Origin: Dicaeum eximium
Taxonomy: Eukaryota > Chordata > Aves > Passeriformes > Dicaeidae
Direction: 5' to 3'
Assembly (NCBI GenBank): GCA_013396995.1
Contig: VWZP01001589.1
Location: forward strand, 1,635,069-1,699,068
Length of the DNA stretch: 64,000 nucleotides
Position 1 is the first letter of the stretch. Every line of letters starts with the position of its first letter. Positions 37,862 through 50,489 of the stretch are shown here, piece by piece. The notes beneath the pieces are model-generated. The model was not told the origin of the DNA and did not search any database. It saw only the letters and a program-made list of their open reading frames with translations. The translations under genes were made by a program, and so were the position numbers.

Positions 37862-39368
37862 CTGTGAGGGAAACACCAAAGCAAGTGAAGCTTATCCTCC
37901 AGTCATGGACTCGTAATCATTGTTTTCTTAAGATTTAATGAGACTCATTAGCAACTTACTGCACTGGAAATGCACTGCTTTTAATTAATTTCAGTGGAAT
38001 ACTTGATATAGTGATTTGTTAACTGTTCTGTAGGACATGCAGTAAAATGGCAGGAAAAACAAATTATGTGCAGAATAATTTTGTTTCTACCTGGGTTCAG
38101 GGAATAATGAAAACTACTAGATTCAAGCAGTACAAATCAGCTATAGCTGCAGATAGTCATCTAACCCTTTAATACACACATGCCCTTCCTAAAACATATG
38201 TTAATTTGTTTGCAAATTGGAGGCTACTTATTTTAAACTCTGAAGCAAGCATATTTTAGCTATAATTTGTAGGTTGAACTAGAGAGGTCCTCATCCTCTT
38301 TCATAATGTGAGTGACATAAGCTGGACGTGCTGTAGTACTATTCATATTCTAAGATGACTCGTGGGCAGCACACACAGTCTTTACCCTAAATGAACCTTC
38401 AACTGTTTCAAAGAGTTAGCAAATTTGACCCTATTACTCAGTTGAATAAATTAGTATTGGACAGATAGAAATCTATCTCCACATTAAAAAAAAAAATTTA
38501 AGTATAATAAAATATAGTACAATAAATTAAAAAAAAAAAGTATTATGCGTTAGAAAGTGTATTGTTTTTTAAATACTGCATACAAAAGTCTCACAGGAAT
38601 ATGTCAACTCTAAAGACTCACAGCTGCAAGTAGTATTAAAATATTTACTTTAAATGGAAGGCATATGCACTCACAAATGTAAAAATTCCACTTCTTTTCC
38701 ACAGAACTATTTCTGCATGTTTCGGAGGAAGAGGTTGGGGGGAGGGGGTAGTTGTTTTTTGTTTTACTTTGTTTTGTCTTTATTTTTATTTTCTTTTGAA
38801 TACTTTGAATCCAAACTCTCCAAAATGTCATGTTTTATCTCTGAGTTTTCCTAATGATCACATAGCTGTCTGGAGATTTGGTTCCTTGTTAGCCTTTAGT
38901 CCTAAACAGCCCTGCTGAGCACTGTTGCTTTCTAATTATTTTAAACTTATCAATTAAACCTTCTTCTTAGTGTTTACATCAGAGACTTCTGTGTAAGAAT
39001 GGCAGAAACCCTCACAGAAAGTCTTCAGCTCAGTTCAAAGACTGGTGACAAAGGTCATTTACAAAATGACTGAAAGAGAAGGGTTTCTTTCTACACAGTC
39101 TTGAAAAGGGAAAGAAAGTGTAATGAGAACACTATTCTGAATCCTCACTTTCTCAGTGCTGGCTGTAGCCCTTAAAAATGCCTGATTACAAGAAATCTAT
39201 TCAAAGACCGTTCTTTAACCTGAAATAAAACGGCATTCAAAAAGAAAGTGCTTTCCCCATTTTTCCCCATCCCTGAAAAAAAAAAAAAAAAAAAGGGAAA
39301 TATTTAGCCCTGCTTCAACTTTCTAGATATCAGCTGGAAATACAATGGAATAGAGAGAAAATAATCTA
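37862..39368. other. AT-rich non-coding DNA
   Basis: No gene recognised. It contains a G6-A-G5 run at 38737-38748 followed by a T-rich tract, A-rich tracts near 38486-38538, and an A19 run at 39276-39294 ahead of the next CR1 piece. Confidence 0.55.
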
Positions 39369-39545
39369 AGAGTTCCTGGAGTGTGTGGAAGAAAACTTCT
39401 TGAAACAGCTAGCCAGGTAGCCAGCTGGGAAAGACGACCATAGGACCTGGGGTTTTTAGTGTACAGAGAAGGACTTGTGGATGCTGTGATGGTTGGAGGC
39501 CATCTCAGGCATAACAGTCATGGAATTTATATGAATTTCAGCCCT
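39369..39545 (+). mobile_element. CR1 ORF2 endonuclease-region fragment, sense
   Basis: 'gagttcctggagtgtgtgga', 'gaaaacttcttgaaacagct', 'gtacagagaaggacttgtgg', 'atgctgtgatggttggaggc' and 'aggcataacagtcatggaat' follow the CR1 ORF2 segment that encodes the end of the AP-endonuclease domain (motifs of the type EFLE.VE.NFL, NREGLVGDVMVGG, SDHEMIEF). The reading frame is broken by stops and frameshifts. No CR1 3' end is recognisable to its right, so this is an internal piece. Confidence 0.75.
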
Positions 39546-39747
39546 GAGATGTAGAATTATATGAAGAATAGAATAACCTCCTTAGAGTATTTCTGTTACA
39601 CGTTTGATTTCTCAATTGGAATAAAGCACATACAGGTGTGCCAACATAAGAAGAGCTATGATAACTAATTTATTTAATTGAGCTTAAACTTTGTGGAAAA
39701 TTTAAATTAAATGTGACAGAATTTGAAATCCAATCTAATATTCAAAC

Positions 39748-39753
<6 letters not shown>

Positions 39754-39797
<44 letters not shown>
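39754..39797. repeat. (TA)n microsatellite
   Basis: About 22 TA units with one TG interruption at 39780-39781. It is a likely polymorphic and replication-slippage-prone site. Confidence 0.95.
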
Positions 39798-40129
39798 CTG
39801 CACAGGGCAGAGACATAATTAGATCTTGATAAAGTAACCATACTTTGTACTGCCTCACTTATTTTCTTTTTATTTTTTCATGTGACAGTTGCAGGTGATC
39901 TTGTCTTCCCATGGGACTGCTTTGTATATGCCTATTTTACCATTCAGAGCCCTAAATCCTTCTCAGGGCTAATCAGACAGAATTATGACAATACTATTCA
40001 TGCTATGCCAGAACAAGGACCCATAATGCTCAGAATCTCATAATCCATATTGATCAAGACTGGATTTTTGCAGAGGTGCATAAGTAAAGAAAAAGAAGTT
40101 TGGCACTCTCAATGAAGATATCTTTTGTC
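39798..40129. other. Non-coding DNA
   Basis: Nothing recognised between the TA repeat and the old CR1 copy. Confidence 0.5.
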
Positions 40130-40540
40130 TTCACGAGGTTTTAGTGTTGTACCCACATCATTGTACTTAATAGCCCTTAATGGGGCTTACTTCCATCCGT
40201 TCAGCTAATTGCTTTTTGATCTGATTTATATTTTGGCATCAAAAACATCCTGCAGCAATGAGTTACACAATTTAATTATGTATTATATGAAGAGCAATTT
40301 ACACTTCAGCCTGGTAATTTACTTGGGCGCTTGCTGGTTTTTGTGTCATGAGTGGTGGATAAGATACCTTAAATCACTTTTGACCTGCCATTCGTGACTT
40401 CATATATTTCAATTATACCATCCTTACTGATCCCTTTTCCAAATTTGAATAACCCTGCTTATAAAATTTCCCCTTGTATAGAAGTCATTTTCTATGGTTC
40501 ATTATCAAAATTACCCTTGCCAGTACCATTTTTAATTCTG
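40130..40540 (-). mobile_element. Ancient amniote-type CR1/L3 LINE copy, antisense
   Basis: Segments that follow the old amniote CR1/L3 consensus in antisense order are 'tgcagcaatgagttacacaa' then 'tttaattatgtattatatga', 'gtttttgtgtcatgagtgg' plus 'tggataagatacc', 'atcccttttccaaatttgaa', 'ccccttgtatagaagtcatt' and 'atggttcattatcaaaatta' with 'cccttgcc'. The normal forms are 'gcaatgagttccacaggtta', 'ttgtgttatgagaaggagta', 'cttttccaagctgaa', 'ctcatacggaagccgttcc' and 'taatcatttttgttgccc'. Divergence is high and no frame survives, so this is a much older insertion than the copy at 26912. Ends are approximate. Confidence 0.65.
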
Positions 40541-43329
40541 GTGATCACAGCTCAGTAGAACAATGCATTCCACTTTTCTGTAATTTTGTAGTGGAACAAC
40601 ACACATGAAAAGATGCGTGCAACACCAGGGACTCCACCACGCTGTTTTTGTCAACAAAAATATTTTTTTCCTCTTTTGGACAGTAGTGACTCTATGAAGG
40701 TATCTTTCTTGTAATCTCATGGCAGCTTAATATCTCTAAGAACCTTGTTGAGACAATTTTGCAACAGATTCTTGCAAATGCATGCATACTGTACCAACCA
40801 TATCAAATTTGGCTGTGTGCTCAAGTGATTTCTTCCTACAACAGATGAATGTGAAATGTGACTCCTCTTTACAAGCCACATTAACTGTTCCCCATTGCAT
40901 CAATGCTTATCAATGCATTTGTTAATGCAACCATTTCCTAGCATTCAAAAAGGTTTACTCAACATGAAAGTGAGATTAAGCTGCCTGTAGTCCTGTGAGT
41001 TTTAAATATTTTAACTCCTCATTAGCCAAGTACCAAAACTAATTAGAAAGTTTACCTACAAATCACTACTTTGTACACAATTAACAATTATCAATCACAA
41101 TTAGCTATAAGTTAGCAATGTCTCAGTTTTCTCTCCTGAAATTCCTGGTTGAAAACGTTTTGGTCTTGGTGATTTATTGCTGCATATCTGTAATCTTTTC
41201 TACTGTTGCTACAACCTGAAACTGAAGGGTGAGTCCAACCTATCACTGAGCTGCACAATTACTTTGGAGCCCAGGTCTTAGACCAGTATTTTGACAATTC
41301 TTCCTTAGTTTTTGCTCTGTTTCCAATTCTAGTGGATGCTGGAGCTCTGTTTAGAACTCAGTTGTTCTAGAAATGAAACCTATCTTCATTTTATGAAAAC
41401 CTTACTTTTTCTTCAAACACACAAACGTTTGCCAAGTTTCTACTGACAGGACTCTTACATGAGTATGTTGAACATCTGTAACAGTGCATAGGATTGTTTA
41501 TTCAAGATGAAGATTGCTCTTTTCATTATTCTACACATGTAAAGAAATCGAACATTGCCAAAGATACTGTTCATGTTACAGATTTTTTCTTTCTATGAAA
41601 ACTTCAAACTTAGAGAATACATGAAGATGAAGTACTAATTTGTCACATTACTCTGAAAGTCTTGGTGCTTCAACAGTAGTCTCTACTCCCTGTATCTACT
41701 ATTTTTATCTTTTTTTTTCTGTGTGAAGGCCCTGTGTTATTTTAGCTGAACCACACTTACCCACCTGCACATATGTTGTTTGCTATTTGTATACAGTCTT
41801 GCATTTAGCATTTTTGTAATTATGCTCTGGAAAGATGATGTTGTCTAGGTGAAATTTACCTAAAAAAAACAAGTAAAAATTTACTAGTGAGATTAAAAAG
41901 CTAATAAAGTTGTAAAATGTAGATCCTCCATATACTTGGCAATTATTCTGTCAGTCTATGATTAGATTGCTATATAAAGAAGCTATAAGAGAAACTCTAA
42001 GAATCTTGCATAATAAATAGTACAGACATTAGGGAAAGCAATGAAAACCAGACAAATGGTTCCAGATTACAAAGCAGTGCTACAGCAATTATTTTAAACC
42101 TACAATTTTTAATATGGTTATAAAACAATGTGATGATCACTTCAGTACTTTTAGTCAAAAAGGTATTTTTTTCTTAAATTTTAATTAGAAAATTTATTTT
42201 ATTGTTTGACAAAGTTATAGTTCATTAATACTTTACCTTTTGGTCTGGAAAAACTTTTAGAATAATAAAAAAATTATATTATCAGAGATGGATTTCATAA
42301 CTCCATAAAATGACATTTTACAAGTCACTCAAATGTTTAACATATAATTTTCTCTAACAACTAGTCATCAGCCAAAATTCCCCAATGTATTTCATTACAT
42401 CCAAAAAAGTATCACAACAGTAATTTAATTATTTTTTCAACTTTACCTGTTGTGTTCCATACACTGGCATCCCTTTCATGTTTTGATTCATTGTTAGATT
42501 ATTTAAATTACAAACGACCTCCTTTCAATCCTAGATCTCACCTTTTGGACCTACTTAAGTTTCAACTCACATCTTACAAAAAAAGAAATTTTGTCATTTG
42601 CCTACTCATTTATAGAGGCAGAATTTTCCTTTGATCTCTCTTTTATGCAGCACTTAATGCCTGTATATTTAATCTAAAACCATCTAACTTTTCATTTTAT
42701 GTATCTTTCCACCTTACACACTAATGTTTTTTCATGTCCATTTTCCTTCTGTCTCTTTTTTTCCTAATCTCATAGGTGACCATCTCACAGACCTTGATAT
42801 TACACAAGAATTTTGAAGTTAAACAAGAATTGATTATTTCACTCACTTTTATCACCTTTGATAAATCAGAGCAAAATTTTAAAGACTGAAGTTTTACTTC
42901 TCCTTTTGACCAAACAAAAAGGTTACATTTATTTATTCTTTCTTCCCAGCTATATCGTAATTTTATTTAAATTTGAAAATAGAAACCAACCCACTGTTTA
43001 TTTTAAAATATTTCAGGGGCTTAATTAAGTCAAATATAAAGGAAATGTGCATAAATAAACCCTATCTCTAGGGCTAAATTTTTCTAATTCACAAATCATG
43101 GAAGCCCAGAAACCACAGGATAACAAACAGGTACTTATTCTTTGGCACAGGCACATCAGAAGGGCCAGGAATAAAGATGAAGACATTCAGAGTCCATAAC
43201 CTTTTCTTTCTTCCAGTCTACATCTTTTATTTCTCTATACATAATTTTGTATAGCCTTTCTGAGAGTACATGGGTTCATATGTGGGCATTCAGCTCTAGA
43301 TCTGCATTTTTGCATTTCACTCTAGAAAG
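40541..43329. other. AT-rich non-coding DNA
   Basis: No gene, RNA or clear repeat recognised in about 2.8 kb. Confidence 0.55.
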
Positions 43330-43940
43330 TAAGCAGCAGTCATCACAAGAAATGCAGGCACAGAGCTCCTGAGGAGTTCCCAAGGAGGTACAGTGCATTA
43401 GACAGTGGCATTCATACAGTTAATGGCACGTACTCAGGTTCTATCAGAAAACCACTGGTGGAGGGGTGAAATGGTCCAGTTGATGCCTCAGTTGATACCT
43501 GGTTTCTCTAAGAGCCTGCACACAGGGAACTGTGGCCTGAACCGTACACATGTCCCAGATGTGGCTGGGATTCTGCTCATTGGGGTGAGGTGGGAAGCAG
43601 CTGCGAGGGTCTATGGTGCATCCCAATAGGAGAGTGCTCAGGACTGGCTGGGAGATGGGGGATACCAGACTGAAGAGATCATGTGAGAGGAACCTGCAGG
43701 GGAATGTGGGCAGGAGGGCTGGCTTCAGATTGGGAAGTTTGCAGGCACATACTTTGGTACAAACTTATTGAGCAGCTGTGACAGGTCTGTCACAACCAGC
43801 GTAGTGGCTGGCTGTGATGGTACTGGCTGCTCTGTGCCCTCTGAAAGCCCTCAGGCACATCCATGCTGGTGTGGAGGGCTGAGCACAGCACAGTTCAGAG
43901 CCATGACAATAAAAGCCAGAAGTGCCACTAGAGGGCATTA
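43330..43940. other. GC-richer block, identity unknown
   Basis: About 600 bp that are clearly richer in G and C than their flanks, with short frames on both strands (74 codons on plus at 43405-43629; 105 on minus at 43765-44082) that show no recognisable domain. It might be an old unrecognised repeat, part of a non-coding transcript or a regulatory region. Its right end holds a CTCF-like motif. Confidence 0.35.
43925..43936 (+). promoter_or_regulatory. CTCF-like motif
   Basis: CCACTAGAGGGC fits the CTCF core CCASYAGRKGGC at all 12 positions and is preceded by TG as in many sites. The flanking bases after the core fit less well. Occupancy is inferred from the motif only. Confidence 0.4.
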
Positions 43941-44644
43941 AAAACACCATAAATAACTTTTGTCCAGCACCAACAAAAAGGCTTGAAAAGACCCAGATGG
44001 GAAAAGCCACAAAGGATGACAAGAACAGTACAGAAAACATGTGGGTCCTATGCAGTGTATATTCACAGAAACAGAGCTGCATTGAAGGTGCTGAAGGTCC
44101 AGAGCTAACAATGCCAGACAGTTTCTACAGAGAAGATGAGTTAATACTAAATTTTATGTCAGCACTCAGATAATTAGCTAATTTACATATTTCGGCCTGT
44201 AGGCCATCTACTTAATGACTAGTGAATGTTATAAAACTATGACAAAAATTATGTTGCATACAGCACCTAAAGATCAAATGGTGATCTTTAGCTCCATTGA
44301 GGGCAATAGAAACAGCAGTGGGTAACAAACGCTTTCGAGTCGCCAGTCAAGGCAAAGAAAACTGTTGAGATGTCTGTGCAGGTTGAGCAGGAGGGCAAAA
44401 CAAAGGGTGCCTGCAATCATTCAAAAAGCAGAGTTCTCATTTCCATTGTAACAGTTAGACATTTTTGCTTCGTATTATCTCAGCTGTGCAACAGGAAAAA
44501 AGACACAAAGGAAAAGGCACCTTGTAAGTAACAAGGCCTGTCAAGTATTGTCACTTATAGAAATACATGTTAGGTTTTCCTGCTGGCTTTTCCCAGCACT
44601 GGAGAATTTTTTTTCTAGGCATTCTCCGATTTAACTTGTGAAAG

Positions 44645-44650
<6 letters not shown>

Positions 44651-44686
<36 letters not shown>
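44651..44686. repeat. A36 homopolymer
   Basis: 36 uninterrupted A residues, the longest homopolymer in the window. No retrotransposed sequence is recognisable immediately upstream (plus strand), so it cannot be assigned as a poly-A tail. The exact length may be affected by sequencing. Confidence 0.9.
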
Positions 44687-44689
<3 letters not shown>

Positions 44690-47600
44690 GCCAGTGGTAT
44701 AGTCACATTTCTTTTTAGATGCTCAGTGTCCCAAATGGTCACATAAACTGAACCTCCTTACCACAGTTTGCACTGCCTAGAGGGATCATATAAAATATTT
44801 ATTTACTGTTTAGAGTTATTCTTTAGGAGAGCAATGTCTCTCTGGATCATTTTATTTTGTTTCTAGTATGAAAAAGTCTGTATACAAATATACTATAAAG
44901 GGATAAGTCAAAAGGGTATCAGCCCTTTAGGCCAGTAGGTCAAGCAGGACCAAAAATATTCCACAGAGTATGGAAATATGAGAAAATGGAAGACAGTCAC
45001 AGCTGAGGAAAAAACCCAGTATTTCTTATGATAGAAGAGGAAAAATTAATTAAAGTCGTGAATGCAGACTTCCAAAAACCTTGAGACAGCTGTGAAATCC
45101 TAATTTTGATATGTACAATACATCTCCTATCACCAATGAAGAAAAAATATAGAAAGCTTCTTCCATGCAAAAAGGCAGAAAACAGACATGCATACTCAAG
45201 GAAGAGGTTTTTTTTTTAAACAAAGCTTTCCCTGCTGATACTGAAGTATATGAAAATACATACATATATATACCTGAAAACAATGAGAAAAATAGACCCA
45301 AGCTGGTAAATGTCGTTTTAAATTTTAACATTAAATCTGTTTACACAACAGTCATATTTATTGCAAATTTTTATCAACTAATTTTTGAAGAAAAATTAAA
45401 TCTGAAGGAAAATTTCTTATGAGATTTGCCAGTTTTGATGCATTCTTGTGAAAAATGACATCCTTAGCCACAAGCTTTATTGTTACATGCATGTTCCTAA
45501 CATTTGAGACTGCAGAGACTCACAGATTTAGTACTTGCTTTAGCAGACAGCATGGCTGATCTCACACGTTACTGACCCTTCAGAAGTAAGGGGTTCAAAT
45601 GGAGCATCCAGCGGAGCACTGTGACAGAGGAGAGCTTTCAGCTGGTGAACAACCTGTCTGAGAGAGAGAGATGCAGATCCCTTTCTTCTTACATTACCCA
45701 GATTTCTGTTATAAGTTTCAGCTCCAGCTTCTTACGATTCAAATTTCAAAATGTTGCAGAAGTTCAAATTTTCCATATGAAGTGTGTGGCACTGGCAGAA
45801 AGACCACATTTCCTAAACCAAATTATTTGACAGTCACCCAAAGAGTTTAATTTATGAGGTTTCCTTAGGAAAATATAAATTTCTGTAACATACTCCAATT
45901 ATATTATAATAAGTTGACTTTGTATCATCCAGTAGTGCTTACTTTATAAATATTAAAACAAAATGTTTTGCATAAGAATAACACATTATAATAATATAGT
46001 ACATTGTATGTAATATGATCATTTCTAGAGTCTCTTACAGTGAAATTATTTTTCATTTTAAGCTATCATGACAGTAGAAATATATTTAAAATTTCTACTA
46101 TTCCATTTACTTTAAGAAAAAAAATTTTCCTGCTGCACTTACAAAATCATGAACAGAAGGACCATTAAGTGTTTTAAGACATTAATAGAAGCATGACTTT
46201 AAATGGGTATTAATGCAGAATGTAATACAAAGCTATGAGGCTTGTAGACATTCTGTTTGGAATGTCTCAGGACAAAGTATATTCCATACAAACATTCCTT
46301 ATCTACCTTTTCAACAGGTCTTCAGACCTCCAGTAATCCTTATGGTTCTCTTTAAAGTAATTGTTTTTAAGTTAAATGGGCCTAGTCTGACATCATTAAT
46401 TAGATGTGTACTAATCAAAACAAGAAGTCACATTTGGAAGCTGCTTTTTACCACTGAGTTGACAACTTTGTTCATTTTTGCTGTCTTGGTGTGTTTTTAG
46501 ATAAGCTGTCATTTATGATCAACTAATGACACCCAGTCTTTTTTGTAACTTCTCTTTCAATAAATGTACCATGTCATAACCTTCAGCAAATATTAGAGCA
46601 GACATGATTAATATCTAAGAGAATATAAAAATATATACACAATATTTAAGACACTGTGACCAAAACGAATTCACTGAAACACTACTGAAGATATAAAATA
46701 AATCAACCTACATTAACAATCCCTGAAGAACTTAATTAATAATACCTAATTATATAATACTCTCCTAGTAAACCACCAATCCCCCCCAAAAAACCAAAAC
46801 AACAAAACTGCAAACCAAACCATAAAATCCCAAACAATACAATCTTAAAAAATATTTTCATGAAAAATATACTGTTGGTTTCACTTTTTCCTGTATGCAT
46901 TGTCAAAATGAAGTAAATCTGTTAACCCTGTAATCCTGGATATGAGATAAAAACAGCAGTAACCTTTCTTTAAAATAAAATTTCAAGATCAAGTTAACAG
47001 CTCTCTTTTTTTTTTTTTTTTAATAATTGACTATTGAGTAGTGTATGAACTGAACAATTAGCTAGAACCTGGGGCATCTTCCTTTTCCACTGTTTGTAGA
47101 TTCACTAATATTCTCCAAGGGTGAAGGTTTATACTATCAGATACAAAGTGAGATATATTACCAAAGTACGAAAAATGTTACATTAGTATAATTTTAATAT
47201 TGCATATATTTATACATATATAATCCAAGAGAAGATTAATTCCTGTCTTAAAGGTAATCAAACATTGGCTACTACAGCTGTGTAGTAGTCAACAATTATT
47301 AGGTATCTTGATATTCCCCTGGAGGCAGTAAGTCCAGAAAGAATATGCCATTTTAACTGAATCTTTGTTTCCTCAAGAGAAACAAAAACATTTGCAGTAA
47401 CATCAAAAGTTATAGGGTGTTTTTCAAGTGAGGATCCATATATTTAATGATTGCTCAGTCTTAGAAAACAACACTACCTTACTTTGGAAGTCAGAGAATA
47501 GATTTTAATTACTGTGGTCAACACTCTACAGAGCTTTTGTTTTTTCAATGGCTCTTTCTCTGTCATTTTTTACATTTTCCAAGATATTAGCAAGAACATC

Positions 47601-48725
47601 AGCATCAAGAAATGCTTCATGCTGAGAATCTGCAGTTGGATTATTTCAAACAATACTGCTATCATGCAGACCTACAATTGCAAACCATTTTCAAATAATT
47701 AAAAAATATTTCTGCATGTACAACTTTCTGCATGTAGTTTGATTTCAATTAATGCCATGTTTACCAAGCCAGGCCAAATTGCATTTCCATGCACCTTGTT
47801 AACTGTAAAGTCTTTTTTCTTGTACTGTTCTGCCACTCTTCCTTGATTAAAGGTTTCTATCTCTGTCAGTGACCCACTTTCCATCCATTTCTAACATTAC
47901 TTTAGCACTAATAATACATCAATTTTCTGTTACATTGGTGATTGTTGTATTTGTTCTGTGATGTATTGTATTACACCAGTAAACCCTAGATATTGTGCCT
48001 CATGCAGATAGTATATAACCCTGAAAAACACAAGATAATTCTCATCAGAAAACAAAACAATGGCTGCATAAGATTATTCGAGGTGATTTTTACCTATTCT
48101 GGAAATATATTAAAAATGTATTATCATGCACTTAAGCAGTGGTGAAGCAGCTTCTACACTCAGTACAGTAAAAATGTAAGAAATTTAAGAGGTTTCTCTT
48201 TGAAATAATCTTATTCTTGACGGACAGTTATCATAAAGGTAACTTAGATGCTTTTGAGGGAATGAGAAAGTATTTTCCAGTCCAGCTGACCATGTTCTTG
48301 TCTTCAGGCAGTATCAGACCTCAGATTAAATAAAAGTGTTTTCCATCAGAGTTTTAACTTAAAATTCTAATCCACATCTTCTCCAAGCCTCAAGGAACCT
48401 TTTCTTTCTCTATTCAATATTGTCACCAGGCTCTGAGACCTTGAAAATCCACATGTACCAAAGAAAAGTCTGTTAATGGTTGGACTTTTCCATATGGAAG
48501 CAACCAAGTCTTAAAATAAATTTCCAGAGAAGTAGTTAAGATCCATACCTTGTCCCTGTTAGAGCAGTAACTGGACCCAAAGCTGTACGTAACAAAAAGA
48601 TTGTTCTTACTCAGATAGGAATTGGCTCTCCTGTATCTTTTCTTCTTTGAGTGCTGTCCAGCATTTTAGGTAATATTGCTCTAAAGCTGACACAAATTAC
48701 ATAGTTTTGGTTAAATTTTTGGTGG

Positions 48726-48765
48726 TTGTTTTTGTTTGTTTGTTTGTTTGTGTTTTGTTTGTTTT
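48726..48765. repeat. (TTTG)n repeat
   Basis: TTTG units, perfect for about six copies and then imperfect. Confidence 0.9.
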
Positions 48766-49911
48766 CCTTTTTTTGTTTTGAATGTTGAGGTCAATTATTT
48801 TTACATGCTAGTTATTTTGCTGGCTACATTGCTTAGATGCAAATCTTTGTCTGAAGCTGAATTTGTCTCTTTTTTTCCTTTTTGATTTGGCAGACGAAGG
48901 ATAAATGACAGTCATGTATAACAGGAGGTGAGCAGTCACCTTGAAATGGCTAATGGTAGCTGACTGGTAGCTCCAGTATAGCCATTTCTGGATTTATGGA
49001 TAAAATACTGAAGTTTAGTGGGTTTTATTTTTAAAGATAAAAAGGAGGAACACTGGGCTTTATTATCTTCTTGCCAACAGTCATCTGAAAATCAGCTCTG
49101 AACAAATCAAATAGTCTGATCTTGCCAGTTTTATGCCTTTCCTTGCTACATCTGTCTACTTTCCATGAGCATGGGAGAAAGGTCACAGGGTAAATTCTCT
49201 GAATCACTCATCCTTTGTGCCTCAGTGCTGGTGAAATTACAGAAGTAACATGCTTAGATGAAACGTCCTTTACACAAAGTTGTGTTTCCTATCCTTTTTA
49301 CCCGAGGGATTATCATACAGTAAGGATGATATGGTCAGGGGTCACAAGCAGGAATCCGTCTATTTTTTGGCTGTGAGAAGAGGTGGCACAATCCTTTCTG
49401 CCATCATCTCCCATTTTCTCCCTAAATCTAGAAAAACTATTGCAGGAATATATTCAAAATATTGGCACTTGATGTCTCTGAGTATTGCATAAAGATCAAA
49501 TAAAATGTGTGTCTGGAAAAAAAGCTGGTGCTGAAATTGTGCTGAAGCCTCACCCTTTGAAAGCTTGCTTGAACAATCACTTCAGCTGAAGCAAGTGTGA
49601 TTTTTCGAGACATTTTTTGTCTAGAAGCTTCATCATAAGGAAAAGATTCTCCAAACAGAAGAAGGACCAAAACAGCTAGAATTCTGTTTCCTTCTCTGTT
49701 TTGTAAGCTAAAAAAAAAAAAAAACAAACCTCAAAACAAACCTTTTAGCCACAGTCTATAGAAAAAATAGACTGTTCACAGAATTTCTTCACAGAATGGC
49801 AACTGAGCCAGATTCTGCTAGCTGTGAACTAGTGAATTTCACTATTACTAGCTTGATAACTTCTGCATAAAGTAAATTTAACCTTTTTATGTTTAGCACC
49901 ATTTCACAATA

Positions 49912-50489
49912 TGTCATGGTTTAACCCCAGCCATCAACCAAAACAGTCACTCTCTCACTCCCCCCCTATGGGGATGGGAGAGAGAACTGGAAACACAAAA
50001 GTGAGAAAACTTGGGGGTTGAGATAAAGACAGTTTATTAGGAAAAGCAAAAGTCACACCCAGGTAAAGCAAAACAAGGAATTAATTCACCACTTCCCAGG
50101 GAGGAAGGTGTTCAGCCATTCTCCAGCAAAGTCAGACTCCATCACTCCCAATGACTGGAGAAAAGCTATCACTCCAAACATCCCTCTCTTCTTTCATCTT
50201 TCCCACAGTTCTTATTGCTGAACTTGATGCCCTATGGTATGGAATGTCCCTTTGGTCAGTTGGATCAGCTGTCCTGGCTGAGTCCCTTCCCAGCTCCTTC
50301 TGCACCCCCAACCTCTTCACTGGTGGGATGGGGTGAGGAGCAGTAAAGCCTTTGGTCTGTGTAAACTCTGCTCAGCAAAAATGGAAACATCCCTGGGTCA
50401 TCAAAACTGTTTGCAGTGCAAATCTAAATTACAGCCCCATGCCAGACAATGTGAAGAAAATCAACTCTATCCCAGCCAAAATCAGTACA
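49912..50489 (-). mobile_element. Solo LTR of an avian endogenous retrovirus, antisense
   Basis: Read on the minus strand it starts TGTACTGATTTTGGCTGGGA and contains 'tagagttgattttcttca', 'gccaggacagctgatccaac', 'gaccaaagggacattccat', an AATAAA signal (plus-strand TTTATT at 50033-50038) followed by 'ctgtctttatctcaaccc', and ends 'ctggggttaaaccatgaca'. Terminal TG...CA is preserved. The length of 578 bp agrees with the related LTR at 54179. No internal retroviral sequence adjoins it. The 5 bp on each side (CAATA, TAATG) do not match. Confidence 0.9.

Larger units (their letters stand above)
43941..49911. other. AT-rich non-coding DNA, no gene seen
   Basis: About 6 kb without a supported gene. 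It contains a perfect 10-bp hairpin (44267-44291), the A36 run listed separately, T16 at 47006-47021, a (TTTG)n tract at 48726-48765, an A15 run at 49710-49724, and a repeated 'tttctgcatgta' near 47710-47740. Confidence 0.55.

Noticed and set aside
38737..38748. G-quadruplex
   Set aside because: Only two adjacent long G runs are clear; four separated G tracts are not present.
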